From positions 1-23,587 of IMG/VR virus record IMGVR_UViG_3300020334_000013: a DNA stretch of 23,587 bases; one strand, given 5' to 3'. How positions within the stretch are numbered: position 1 is the stretch's first letter; every line of letters starts with the position of its first letter. Positions 18,035 through 23,575 of this stretch are shown piece after piece. The stretch comes from a virus. Made by a program: the position numbers and the translations under genes. The notes under the pieces were generated by a model. It saw only the letters and a program-made list of their open reading frames with translations. It was not told the origin of the DNA and did not search any database.

Positions 18035-18273
18035 CCCAATTGATGAATGTACCTAGTGAGTTTGAACTGCACCACCTGCAGTTTCAAGCAATGATGCGTG
18101 AGCATGACATCCCAACCAGTGAACTAATGTATCTTGGTGAACGTGAGTACACTGAAGACTATGTTGCACATCCCGAATTTCATGGTATGATGATGCACTG
18201 GTATCTCGTAGGAGGGGAGCATGAAGTCCCCATCTGCGACATCCAGTCCATTGACCGTGTTGACGAGGACTAA
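18031..18273 (+). CDS. Unknown small protein, 80 residues
   Basis: Not recognised. Acidic, rich in Met and His (HHLQFQAMM, HPEFHGMMMHWYLVGG), with a C-terminus EVPICDIQSIDRVDED. No transmembrane segment or signal peptide is evident. It begins inside the upstream stop (ATGA) and ends in a TAATG junction with the next gene, so it belongs to the same translationally coupled run. Base composition is slightly richer in G+C than the fibre genes. Confidence 0.6.
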   Translation: MTQLMNVPSEFELHHLQFQAMMREHDIPTSELMYLGEREYTEDYVAHPEFHGMMMHWYLVGGEHEVPICDIQSIDRVDED

Positions 18274-18869
18274 TGTTTTCCGAACAATTGATTTCACTTG
18301 CGACTGAGCGAGCACTGGGTCACCCCACACAAATACAATGTGATCTTTTTGAGGAGTTATATGAAACCTACATCAACGACTCAAACAGTTCCACTCTGCG
18401 CGAGCATATTGTTGCTCGTGTTGCTGGTTGTAACCCTTTGGCTGGCAAACTTGGTCGCGATGCAATCCACCCTGCAACAAATGTAGAGAAAGAAGTCAAA
18501 CCAAAAAACTACACTGGTAAGACTACCAATGGTAGTGGTTGCTTCAATGACTACACACGTGCAAGATATAATAAAGATACTGCTGTCAATCTTCCCATCA
18601 TTCATGGGTTGTTTGTTGGTGGTATCTTGCAGTATGTGGTAGAATTTACTATTGACGCTGTTGCATCTAAACTTGATGAACAAGTCAGAAAGAAATGTGA
18701 AGAGGGTGGCAATCAGTATGTACGTTCTGCATCATGGACGTGGAGCGACTGGATTGATCACCCATCACTAACTGTTCATTATATTGACAAACCATTGCTT
18801 AAGCATAATCATGTCAAAGGACAGTATAAAGTATGTGATCCATTCTACAAGAAACTAATTGCCTTGTGA
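18273..18869 (+). CDS. Possible PD-(D/E)XK nuclease-fold protein, 198 residues
   Basis: Function unproven. Residues 54-80 contain NPLAGKLGRDAI followed by EKEVKPKNY: D63, E74 and K76 give the D-x(10)-E-x-K spacing of PD-(D/E)XK restriction-type nucleases, with E-V-K at the end of a predicted strand. A hydrophobic strand pair follows (IIHGLFVGGILQYVVEF), as in that fold's core, then a basic segment and a C-terminal half with SASWTWSDWIDHP. There is no recognition domain or paired methyltransferase in the window. It could be a degradative nuclease, an inactive relative or an unrelated family. It starts at TAATG after a GAGG site and ends the coupled run begun at the chaperone-like gene. Confidence 0.45.
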   Translation: MFSEQLISLATERALGHPTQIQCDLFEELYETYINDSNSSTLREHIVARVAGCNPLAGKLGRDAIHPATNVEKEVKPKNYTGKTTNGSGCFNDYTRARYNKDTAVNLPIIHGLFVGGILQYVVEFTIDAVASKLDEQVRKKCEEGGNQYVRSASWTWSDWIDHPSLTVHYIDKPLLKHNHVKGQYKVCDPFYKKLIAL

Positions 18870-18917
18870 CACCTTACAAACCGCCACACTTCCGCTCGCC
18901 ACGCACCCGATGTGCTC

Positions 18918-18923
18918 TACAAT
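18918..18923 (+). promoter_or_regulatory. Weak -10-like box (TACAAT)
   Basis: TACAAT follows GTGCTC, similar to the GTGCTATACT context at 19561, in the short gap after the nuclease-like gene. It abuts the following ATG and no -35 element is visible, so it is a weak candidate. Confidence 0.2.
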
Positions 18924-19106
18924 ATGAGCAATCAAGACAAAACGATGCTCAAAGCAACTATCGTCAAGACCATTCAAGAGTGCTGCAAAGGCACTGCTCT
19001 GACAAAAGTTGAGAAGTTTCAAGTGTTCTGTCATGTGTGTGATAACATGCTGAAAGAAGGTCACATCACTAAGATTCAACACGAGCGTTACACTAACATT
19101 TTTTGA
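18924..19106 (+). CDS. Small Cys-containing protein with SHOCT-like C-terminal helix pair, 60 residues
   Basis: Unknown function. The C-terminal third (DNMLKEGHITKIQHERYTNIF) has the layout of the SHOCT motif: leucine-ended helix, Gly, [IL]-T, then an acidic/aromatic helix. Four cysteines (CC, then CHVC) could bind metal, but spacing is not diagnostic. An in-frame GTG at 18912 would add four residues; the ATG is preferred, although neither has a ribosome site. A TACAAT box ends one base before the ATG, so the leader would be absent or the real start may be the ATG at 18945. The stop overlaps the next start (TGATG). Confidence 0.55.
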   Translation: MSNQDKTMLKATIVKTIQECCKGTALTKVEKFQVFCHVCDNMLKEGHITKIQHERYTNIF

Positions 19107-19402
19107 TGGAATTGCCAGCAAACTTTATTCACCTTCCCCCTTCAGGATACTCTTATGAATGCACTTTACACAAGCGTAACTATCTGTCTATTTGGTGTGT
19201 TAACCATAGCGAATTTGTATATAACAATGGGTGCCGTGCAAAAACTATCTGGGGATTCTACAACATTAAGAAACGATGCTATTACGCCCCGATCAACTCT
19301 AAAAAACCAGGAGCGGAAATAGATATTGGTAAGACGACACCATACACTGCTATGCAAATCGTCAAACCAATGAGACCAACAATAGGTAACTTCTATGAGT
19401 GA
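19106..19402 (+). CDS. Conserved cyanophage hypothetical protein, 98 residues
   Basis: Function unknown. The pattern NFIHLPPSGYSYE ... KTIWGFYNIKKRCYYAPINS ... TTPYTAMQI resembles a small protein I recall from many T4-like cyanophage genomes. It is rich in Tyr, Trp and Cys, and probably a compact beta protein. The ATG at 19106 shares its first base with the upstream stop; an in-frame TTG one codon earlier is less likely. The C-terminal 8 bases overlap the next gene. Confidence 0.7.
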   Translation: MELPANFIHLPPSGYSYECTLHKRNYLSIWCVNHSEFVYNNGCRAKTIWGFYNIKKRCYYAPINSKKPGAEIDIGKTTPYTAMQIVKPMRPTIGNFYE

Positions 19403-19550
19403 ACAGAAGAAGGACTACGATGGACCACTCTATGCACCATGGCATAAGGTAGAGGAATTTAGGAAACAACGACCATCATACGTTGATTATGTCATGGGTA
19501 AAATTAAATACCCTCCTGCATTCAAACGAGACGGAAAACTATCCGAATAA
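19395..19550 (+). CDS. Small unknown protein, 51 residues
   Basis: Short ORF starting ATGAGTGAACAG inside the end of the upstream gene and ending TAA just before a promoter-like box. The product begins MSEQKKDYDGPLYAPWHKVE and contains YVDYVMGKIKYPPAFKRDG; it is basic and hydrophilic. The 8-base overlap, tight packing and protein-like composition support it as a real coupled gene. No homology can be claimed. Confidence 0.5.
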   Translation: MSEQKKDYDGPLYAPWHKVEEFRKQRPSYVDYVMGKIKYPPAFKRDGKLSE

Positions 19551-19562
19551 GTGAATTTTCGT

Positions 19563-19570
19563 GCTATACT
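19563..19570 (+). promoter_or_regulatory. Putative sigma70-type promoter, extended -10 (TG-C-TATACT)
   Basis: TG, one base, then TATACT at 19565-19570, followed by ACTA. It lies 23 bases before the next ATG, which has its own GAGG ribosome site. There is no convincing -35. TATACTACTA recurs at 20477, supporting a shared phage promoter type read by host RNA polymerase. Confidence 0.5.
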
Positions 19571-19592
19571 ACTAGAAGACTACGAGGTAACC

Positions 19593-19784
19593 ATGTCTGA
19601 ATACTATGATCTGAAACATCAAAAACGTAAAGATGCATTTGGTTTGTTCTATGAGAGTGTACTCAAACCAGATCATGAACTACGTCAATGTGCTCACAAC
19701 CAAGAATGTTTTCACGAACTAATGGAGTGGCGCAATGATATCCTAGGATATCTTGATCAACGTCGTAACCAGGAATTTCACTAA
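19593..19784 (+). CDS. Unknown small protein, 63 residues
   Basis: Not recognised. Helical, charged protein (YYDLKHQKRKDAFGLFYESV, then HELMEWRNDILGYLDQRRNQ) with two cysteines. The ATG at 19593 is chosen over an in-frame GTG at 19551 because GAGG ends 5 bases before it and a -10 box lies between the two candidates. The stop joins the next start as TAATG. First gene of a probable promoter-led unit. Confidence 0.6.
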   Translation: MSEYYDLKHQKRKDAFGLFYESVLKPDHELRQCAHNQECFHELMEWRNDILGYLDQRRNQEFH

Positions 19785-20146
19785 TGTCAACTGAGCGTCC
19801 CCTCATCACACCACCTCTTCGTAAGACTTATGCACAACAGCGTAAAGATCGTCTCCAAGATGCTATTGATGATTACCTCCAAGATGGAGAGTTCTCGGCA
19901 CAACAGACATATGAAGAGGTGCTATCTTGCATCAATGATGTAATTGAGTACCATCAGAATGCTTACTGTCGTGCTAGAGAGTTGCACGATCTCATGACAA
20001 GTGAGCGTACACAAAATCTTAATGAACATAAGATTGCAACTCAGCAGGAACCAGTATATAATGAAGATGGCAGCACTTCATACAAATATGCTGCTCATAT
20101 CACCCTAAGTGACATTCAAAAGTTCCAACGAGGCAATAGTCTATGA
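19784..20146 (+). CDS. Conserved cyanophage hypothetical protein, 120 residues
   Basis: Function unknown. The opening TPPLRKTYAQQRKDRLQDAI and the following YLQDGEFSAQQTYEEVLSCI with INDVIEYHQNAY strongly recall a small helical protein common in T4-like cyanophages. It is predicted mostly alpha-helical with a coiled tendency through residue ~75, then a loose polar tail. Coupled on both sides: TAATG with the upstream stop and ATGA with the downstream start. No catalytic motif was seen. Confidence 0.7.
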   Translation: MSTERPLITPPLRKTYAQQRKDRLQDAIDDYLQDGEFSAQQTYEEVLSCINDVIEYHQNAYCRARELHDLMTSERTQNLNEHKIATQQEPVYNEDGSTSYKYAAHITLSDIQKFQRGNSL

Positions 20147-20301
20147 AATTCCGTGTTGAATGGTGGAAGCGAAAGAAGAAAGGATGCAGCAGGCAATCTG
20201 TTGTCCTATTCAATGATGATGATGTACTGCATTTTGTTAAAAACATTCAACTAGATCCTAATGTGAGTACTGTAGATGTTATCCCTGTGCTAGGAGAATG
20301 A
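20143..20301 (+). CDS. Small basic/acidic bipartite protein, 52 residues
   Basis: Short coupled ORF (ATGA at both ends). The N-terminus MKFRVEWWKRKKKG is strongly basic with paired Trp, while the remainder (VVLFNDDDVLHFVKNIQLDP) is acidic and strand-helix-like. Such a basic patch could bind nucleic acid or a phosphate-rich surface, but that is a guess. Support comes from its overlap geometry and sensible composition. Confidence 0.5.
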   Translation: MKFRVEWWKRKKKGCSRQSVVLFNDDDVLHFVKNIQLDPNVSTVDVIPVLGE

Positions 20302-20474
20302 ACACAGTAAACGTTGAACTCACCCCATCACAAATTAACTTTCTGCTGGATATGATGATGGGGTGTCCTATGGGTCACACCGAACAATACTCATATCATC
20401 ATGGTGTGTCCGCAGGACAGTTGTATGGACACCTGGAGAGCTGTCTACCTGACGCTCCTGATGCGGAGTCCTAG
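20298..20474 (+). CDS. Unknown small protein, 58 residues
   Basis: Short ORF beginning MNTVNVELTPSQINFLLDMM and continuing with MGCPMGHTEQYSYHHG. It has a Met/Cys/His-rich centre and an acidic C-terminus ending PDAPDAES. Overlaps the previous stop by ATGA, with TAGGAG just upstream of the ATG. The stop is followed within a few bases by a TATACT promoter-like box, marking the end of this unit. Confidence 0.5.
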   Translation: MNTVNVELTPSQINFLLDMMMGCPMGHTEQYSYHHGVSAGQLYGHLESCLPDAPDAES

Positions 20475-20476
20475 CC

Positions 20477-20482
20477 TATACT
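20477..20482 (+). promoter_or_regulatory. Putative sigma70-type -10 box (TATACT)
   Basis: TATACTACTAAGGTAA immediately follows a stop codon in a 33-base gap, 25 bases before a gene with a good AAGGGAGAG ribosome site. No clear -35 was found. It shares TATACTACTA with the site at 19565. Confidence 0.5.
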
Positions 20483-20507
20483 ACTAAGGTAATCAAGGGA
20501 GAGACAC

Positions 20508-20693
20508 ATGACCCGCACCATCCAAGAGGTACGAGCAGAGCGTGACCGTCACCTGGCACAACCTGAGACCCGCGCCACCTATGCTCTCAAGAATTACTCT
20601 CAATGGTGTGCTGGTCGTGTTAAGTGCCTTAACACCTTTGATGACATCATGGACGTGATTGAGCACAATGTTGAACCCTACGAACTCTACTGA
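20508..20693 (+). CDS. Unknown small protein, 61 residues
   Basis: Not recognised. Charged helical protein starting MTRTIQEVRAERDRHLAQPE, with CAGRVKCLNTFDDIMDVIEH in the second half. Preceded by one of the best ribosome sites in the window (purine run AAGGGAGAG, 20495-20503) and a TATACT box, so probably first in its transcript. Ends in TGATG shared with the next gene. Codons end in C more often than in the fibre genes. Confidence 0.6.
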   Translation: MTRTIQEVRAERDRHLAQPETRATYALKNYSQWCAGRVKCLNTFDDIMDVIEHNVEPYELY

Positions 20694-20839
20694 TGTTTAC
20701 TAAAGACGATCACGATTTCCTTGACATGTTGTTTGGTAAACTCACCAAGCACGTAGAGATGGACATGGTGGATCTTAGCGACTCTGATTGCTGTGATGAC
20801 CACCTGCAGTGGACACAACTAGAACTGCCCACTGACTGA
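20693..20839 (+). CDS. Small acidic protein, 48 residues
   Basis: Short ORF joined to the upstream stop as TGATG. The product starts MFTKDDHDFLDMLFGKLTKH and continues with MVDLSDSDCCDDHLQW: strongly acidic, with a Cys-Cys pair. Small acidic phage proteins often act by binding a host protein or mimicking DNA, but nothing specific supports that here. A following gap of 49 bases contains a promoter-like box. Confidence 0.5.
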   Translation: MFTKDDHDFLDMLFGKLTKHVEMDMVDLSDSDCCDDHLQWTQLELPTD

Positions 20840-20860
20840 CCACAGGGCACTCAGATCCCT

Positions 20861-20866
20861 TATACT
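20861..20866 (+). promoter_or_regulatory. Putative sigma70-type promoter (TATACT)
   Basis: TATACTATAGAC lies in the 49-base gap before the 150-residue gene, 22 bases from its ATG. A weak -35 (CTGACC, 20836-20841) sits 19 bases upstream. Same -10 hexamer as the sites at 19565 and 20477. Confidence 0.5.
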
Positions 20867-20888
20867 ATAGACATCAACGCAACAGACC

Positions 20889-21341
20889 ATGACCACTACC
20901 TTCGCTGACTACTGTGCCACCGCTGACGCTCGTCAGCAGATCGCTGACAACGTTACCAAGTGGACTGAGATGCTCTGTGAGGCACTCGTGCTTGACTTCA
21001 AAATGGATAGCATCCGCCGTGCCAACTTCTTCAACCACACTGACCCTGAGTACAAAGCAAAGCGTCTTGAGTCTATTGAGCGTGGTGATTGCCTGTACAA
21101 GTTCTACTATGAGACTGGTCGCAAGTATCACAAGGTGATCATGGAGACTGAAGATGGTTCCCGTAGTGTTCACGCTTTCATCAACAAGAAGACTGGTGAG
21201 TTGCACAAAGCAGCATCATTCAAAGCACCTGTGAAAGAACCACGTTTTGATCTCCGCGTGATTAAGGAGCGTGAGTTTGTACTTGAGAAGTGTGACTGGG
21301 CAGGTGGTTACCTGTACAAGAATGCATACTATCAGGGTTGA
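20889..21341 (+). CDS. Unknown protein, 150 residues, early-type gene
   Basis: Function not recognised. The N-terminal half is helical (FADYCATADARQQIADNVTK, MDSIRRANFFNHTDPEYK). The C-terminal half looks beta-rich, with YYETGRKYHKVIMETEDGSR, VHAFINKKTGELHKAASFKA and WAGGYLYKNAYYQG; the middle string suggests a small domain in which strands carry exposed Lys. No signal peptide. Led by a TATACT promoter box but without a Shine-Dalgarno, as is common in cyanobacteria. Codon use (many C-ending codons) differs from the fibre genes and looks more host-like. Its stop codon overlaps the -35 of the next promoter, so it is probably a monocistronic early/middle gene. Confidence 0.65.
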   Translation: MTTTFADYCATADARQQIADNVTKWTEMLCEALVLDFKMDSIRRANFFNHTDPEYKAKRLESIERGDCLYKFYYETGRKYHKVIMETEDGSRSVHAFINKKTGELHKAASFKAPVKEPRFDLRVIKEREFVLEKCDWAGGYLYKNAYYQG

Positions 21342-21366
21342 CACCCTCCCCATTGTCTGCTAAATT
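21338..21366 (+). promoter_or_regulatory. Strong sigma70-type promoter (TTGACA-17-TAAATT) with small inverted repeat
   Basis: TTGACA at 21338-21343 and TAAATT at 21361-21366 with the ideal 17-base spacer, 30 bases before the next ATG. A perfect 5-bp inverted repeat, AGGGT-TGAC-ACCCT (21334-21347), is centred on the -35 and could be an operator or coincidence. Overlaps the upstream stop codon. Confidence 0.65.
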
Positions 21367-21395
21367 ACTTACAGTTCACCACTAAACCAAGAACC

Positions 21396-21614
21396 ATGTT
21401 CTACCTTGTTGCTGACGGTAACGCTTTCGCTCTTGATGACGACGGCACAGTCTTCGGTGCTCCTGTTAACATGGATGGCACTGTTGATTGGGATGGATCT
21501 TATGACTTTGATCCTAACGAAGAAGATGTTGAGTATGTTGCTCACATGTGTCAGTATCTGACTCTAGCGGCAAAACTAACAAAAGAGCACGATCAGGAGG
21601 TCTTTATCAAGTGA
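21396..21614 (+). CDS. Small acidic protein, 72 residues
   Basis: Function unknown. The N-terminal half has strand-turn units, FYLVADGNAFALDDDGTVFG and NMDGTVDWDGSYDF, with repeated D-G turns. The C-terminal helix (DVEYVAHMCQYLTLAAKLTK) is amphipathic. Very acidic overall. It follows the best promoter in the window, though the ATG lacks a clear ribosome site. Its stop overlaps the start of the next gene (GTGA), where a strong AGGAGG lies inside this gene. Confidence 0.6.
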   Translation: MFYLVADGNAFALDDDGTVFGAPVNMDGTVDWDGSYDFDPNEEDVEYVAHMCQYLTLAAKLTKEHDQEVFIK

Positions 21615-21904
21615 TTTACTTATCACGTTATTGCAAAACAAAACCACAGCACGTAGCACCTATGATTGTCGCTGACATCAAGACCATGCTGCAACCGCTC
21701 CCATCGCGTTACAGCAGGGGCGAGTACACTGTACCTGTCAAGACCACGGCAGAACCCCTTACAGACGAATACAGGCGCTTCTGGCGCTATCATGGGCACT
21801 ATACTCTTGAGTTTACCCGTGCTCTGATTGAATCTCTCCCCAAAGACGTAGAATTCGTCTCCTACGACCACCTCAACAACAAACTGACTCTGATCAAACT
21901 ATGA
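21611..21904 (+). CDS. Unknown protein, 97 residues, GTG start
   Basis: Not recognised. A basic N-terminus (IYLSRYCKTKPQHVAP) leads into MIVADIKTMLQPLPSRYSRG and a C-terminal part with RRFWRYHGHYTLEFTRALIE and KDVEFVSYDHLNNKLTLIKL; alpha/beta, net basic. GTG at 21611 is chosen because AGGAGG (21595-21600) sits 10 bases before it and it overlaps the preceding stop by GTGA. An in-frame ATG at 21548 would add 21 residues lying entirely within the upstream gene and is unlikely. ATGA overlap with the next gene. Confidence 0.6.
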   Translation: MIYLSRYCKTKPQHVAPMIVADIKTMLQPLPSRYSRGEYTVPVKTTAEPLTDEYRRFWRYHGHYTLEFTRALIESLPKDVEFVSYDHLNNKLTLIKL

Positions 21905-22128
21905 ACAACGTTGACGCCCTTCGTATCTCTGGACAACGTGATGAAATCAGTGAGTGGGCAGTTGCTCGCTTTCGTGAACTCATGGAAGAGAATCGCATTG
22001 ATGATGCTATCTCTTTTGCTGATGAGTTCTTTGAGTGGTTGGATCCCAACAACTACATAAACGAGTCCACACACTTCTACAATGTAGATGAACTCACAGA
22101 ACTCTACGAATCATTCTCTGATGAATGA
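21901..22128 (+). CDS. Small acidic helical protein, 75 residues
   Basis: Not recognised. Mostly amphipathic helix: DEISEWAVARFRELMEENRI, DDAISFADEFFEWLD, then VDELTELYESFSDE. Strongly acidic. Coupled to both neighbours, with ATGA at its start and an 8-base overlap at its end. Resembles in style the tiny helical proteins that fill cyanophage early regions; no motif suggests an activity. Confidence 0.6.
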   Translation: MNNVDALRISGQRDEISEWAVARFRELMEENRIDDAISFADEFFEWLDPNNYINESTHFYNVDELTELYESFSDE

Positions 22129-22258
22129 GCAGATCAGGGGACTGATCCTCAAATATATGGAAGCAGAGAACGACAAAGATCATGCTCTAGCAGAGAAGAT
22201 TCTCCATGACATCAACGAAATCAAACGTCTTTGTGGCGTCAATTGCTCTGACTCCTGA
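22121..22258 (+). CDS. Small helical protein, 45 residues
   Basis: Short ORF starting in the last codons of the previous gene and beginning MNEQIRGLILKYMEAENDKD. It is one long predicted helix plus a Cys-containing end (RLCGVNCSDS). Overlaps the next ORF by 53 bases, unusual even here, so either both are translated or the next start is further downstream. Moderate support only. Confidence 0.4.
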   Translation: MNEQIRGLILKYMEAENDKDHALAEKILHDINEIKRLCGVNCSDS

Positions 22259-22397
22259 GTTAGAGCAAGAGTATCAAGATTGGTTAGAGATCAAGCGTAG
22301 TTTGGGTATCAAACGTACACTTAAAAGTTTCTTATACTTTATCCATAACTATGGAATACCTACTAACCAAGAAGGAGGCAGTGTGGATCTGCCGTAA
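22206..22397 (+). CDS. Unknown small protein, 63 residues
   Basis: Product begins MTSTKSNVFVASIALTPELE and contains YQDWLEIKRSLGIKRTLKSF then LYFIHNYGIP: a helix-turn-helix-sized helical protein, net basic, without a recognisable signature. The ATG at 22206 overlaps the upstream ORF by 53 bases; an in-frame GTG at 22233 would cut the overlap to 26. The 3' end overlaps the next gene by 47 bases. A TATACT hexamer at 22333-22338 inside it might serve the next gene. Confidence 0.5.
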   Translation: MTSTKSNVFVASIALTPELEQEYQDWLEIKRSLGIKRTLKSFLYFIHNYGIPTNQEGGSVDLP

Positions 22398-22545
22398 GGT
22401 GATTAAGATCTGGCATCCTGAATTGCGTGGTGATATACCAGGCAAACAGGAGTACTGGACTAAATTCCTTGACATTCTCTACCATGATGGTAGAATAAGT
22501 AAACAAGATTATGAGACATGGTTATGCCCATTCAAGCAACGCTGA
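22351..22545 (+). CDS. Small protein with SHOCT-like C-terminus, 64 residues
   Basis: Unknown function. The sequence MEYLLTKKEAVWICRKVIKI leads to WTKFLDILYHDGRISKQDYE and TWLCPFKQR. The segment around LYHDGRISKQDYETWL follows the short SHOCT-type pattern (Leu-rich helix, Gly, I-[ST], acidic/aromatic helix) and parallels the C-terminus of the protein at 18924-19106. The ATG has no ribosome site. A GTG at 22381 has AAGGAGG only 2 bases away, too close, so the ATG is kept. Overlaps both neighbours, the metallopeptidase gene by up to 28 bases. Confidence 0.55.
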   Translation: MEYLLTKKEAVWICRKVIKIWHPELRGDIPGKQEYWTKFLDILYHDGRISKQDYETWLCPFKQR

Positions 22546-23222
22546 AAAACGTTATCATCGGAGGCGCTCTGCTTGGCATGGCGCATGGCATGAGCGTTGA
22601 AGCAAACGAAGACAAGATTACAAAAGGTTTTTACACCATGGATGCCATGGGTTGTATGCTCCTGCGTGAGTGTACTGATGGTGTTAAACAAGTACACACC
22701 ATGCTTGACGTTTCTACGGAGTATGATGACCCAGAACGTTTCACTGGTGTGGCACATGAATTTAATAGGATGGTTGATGCACTCAAGGTAGTAGGATCAA
22801 ACGTATATCTTGCGGATCAGAAATACTTCCCGATTGGACATCGCGGAGTATATCATACTGTGAGTAACAATATGTACCTGAACAAGGCATATATGCATCG
22901 TCCATCCGCACTCATGAGTGTTGTACGTCATGAAGGATGGCATGCTGCACAGGATTGTATGGCAGGCACTATCAAAAACAATATGATTGCCATCATCCAC
23001 AATGAAGAAGATGTGCCTATGATCTGGCAAGAGCTTGCTAAGCGCACATATAAAGACATGCCTCACGCTATTCCGTGGGAGAAAGAAGCATCATGGGCAG
23101 GTAAAACTGAGAACATGACCATGGAAGCACTACAATCGTGCGCTCGTGGTACAATGTGGACAGATTATGAACCGACACCACTGACTGGTGAGTGGTTGCG
23201 TGAGAATGGTTATATCAAATGA
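22518..23222 (+). CDS. Putative exported zinc metallopeptidase (HEGWH)
   Basis: Probable zinc-dependent peptidase of 234 residues. H138-E-G-W-H142 is a classic HExxH zinc site with the catalytic Glu139, preceded by a hydrophobic/basic helix (ALMSVVRHEGWHAAQDC). E190 in WEKEASWAG is a good third ligand in gluzincin style. The N-terminus (VIIGGALLGMAHGM, residues 12-25, then SVEA) reads as a signal peptide with likely cleavage after A29. Four cysteines (46, 52, 147, 208) lie in the mature part and could form disulphides, fitting a periplasmic location. Translation may start at ATG 22518 or 22524. Substrate unknown: host envelope or peptidoglycan-associated protein, or a role in lysis or superinfection control, are possibilities only. 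The stop overlaps the next start by ATGA. Confidence 0.65.
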   Translation: MVMPIQATLKNVIIGGALLGMAHGMSVEANEDKITKGFYTMDAMGCMLLRECTDGVKQVHTMLDVSTEYDDPERFTGVAHEFNRMVDALKVVGSNVYLADQKYFPIGHRGVYHTVSNNMYLNKAYMHRPSALMSVVRHEGWHAAQDCMAGTIKNNMIAIIHNEEDVPMIWQELAKRTYKDMPHAIPWEKEASWAGKTENMTMEALQSCARGTMWTDYEPTPLTGEWLRENGYIK

Positions 23223-23575
23223 TGCATTACACTACTGCTGTTACCACTGATGCCCAAGACAACTACATCATCACGATCCCAGACCAAATCCTCAACTACC
23301 TTGAGTGGAAAGAAGGTGACACGCTCAACTGGCAAATCTCGGACAGCAAGCAAATCATCATCACCAAAATCAAGAACTCAGAAGAGTCTGGAGGAGAAGA
23401 CCAAGAGTCTAACATCAGTGAAGCAACCCAAGAAGACTGGGAAGATTTCTGGTACAACAGCGAAAGCGAAGGCAAAGACTACGACGAAAGGTACGACCAG
23501 TACATCCAAGAAACAGCAAAAGAAACCTTCGGTCAAGCGTACCACTCGCCAGAACAGCAAGGATCGTGGAGTTAA
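23219..23575 (+). CDS. AbrB/MazE/SpoVT-like swapped-hairpin protein with acidic tail
   Basis: Likely DNA-binding or antitoxin-like small regulator (118 residues). Residues 1-52 match the swapped-hairpin AbrB pattern: a strand (YTTAVTTDAQDNYIITIPDQ), then ILNYLEWKEGDTLNW, then a strand pair (WQISDSKQIIITKI). Similar proteins occur widely in T4-like cyanophages. The C-terminal 65 residues are highly acidic and polar (EESGGEDQESN, DWEDFWYNSESEGKDYDERY) and probably disordered, more than the usual family length. No MazF-type toxin gene is adjacent on either side in the window. Two tandem ATGs (23219, 23222) are possible starts, the first overlapping the peptidase stop. Codon use is strikingly C- and A-ending (AAC, ATC, GAC, GAA), unlike the fibre genes. 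Confidence 0.7.
   Translation: MMHYTTAVTTDAQDNYIITIPDQILNYLEWKEGDTLNWQISDSKQIIITKIKNSEESGGEDQESNISEATQEDWEDFWYNSESEGKDYDERYDQYIQETAKETFGQAYHSPEQQGSWS

Noticed and set aside
18870-18923. A small RNA or terminator in the gap after the nuclease-like gene
   Set aside because: No stable hairpin, T-run or strong promoter pair is visible in these ~54 bases, only a weak TACAAT box.
19551-19592. GTG start extending the 63-residue gene by 14 residues
   Set aside because: A promoter-like -10 box lies within this stretch and the ATG at 19593 has a well-spaced GAGG; the added residues look non-coding.
20807-20834. CAGTGG/CCACTG inverted repeat considered as a terminator
   Set aside because: Six base pairs with a 16-base loop, inside a coding region and without a T-run; not a credible intrinsic terminator.
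21548-21610. ATG start extending the 97-residue protein by 21 residues
   Set aside because: The extension lies wholly inside the upstream gene, while GTG at 21611 has an AGGAGG and a GTGA stop-start overlap typical of this region.
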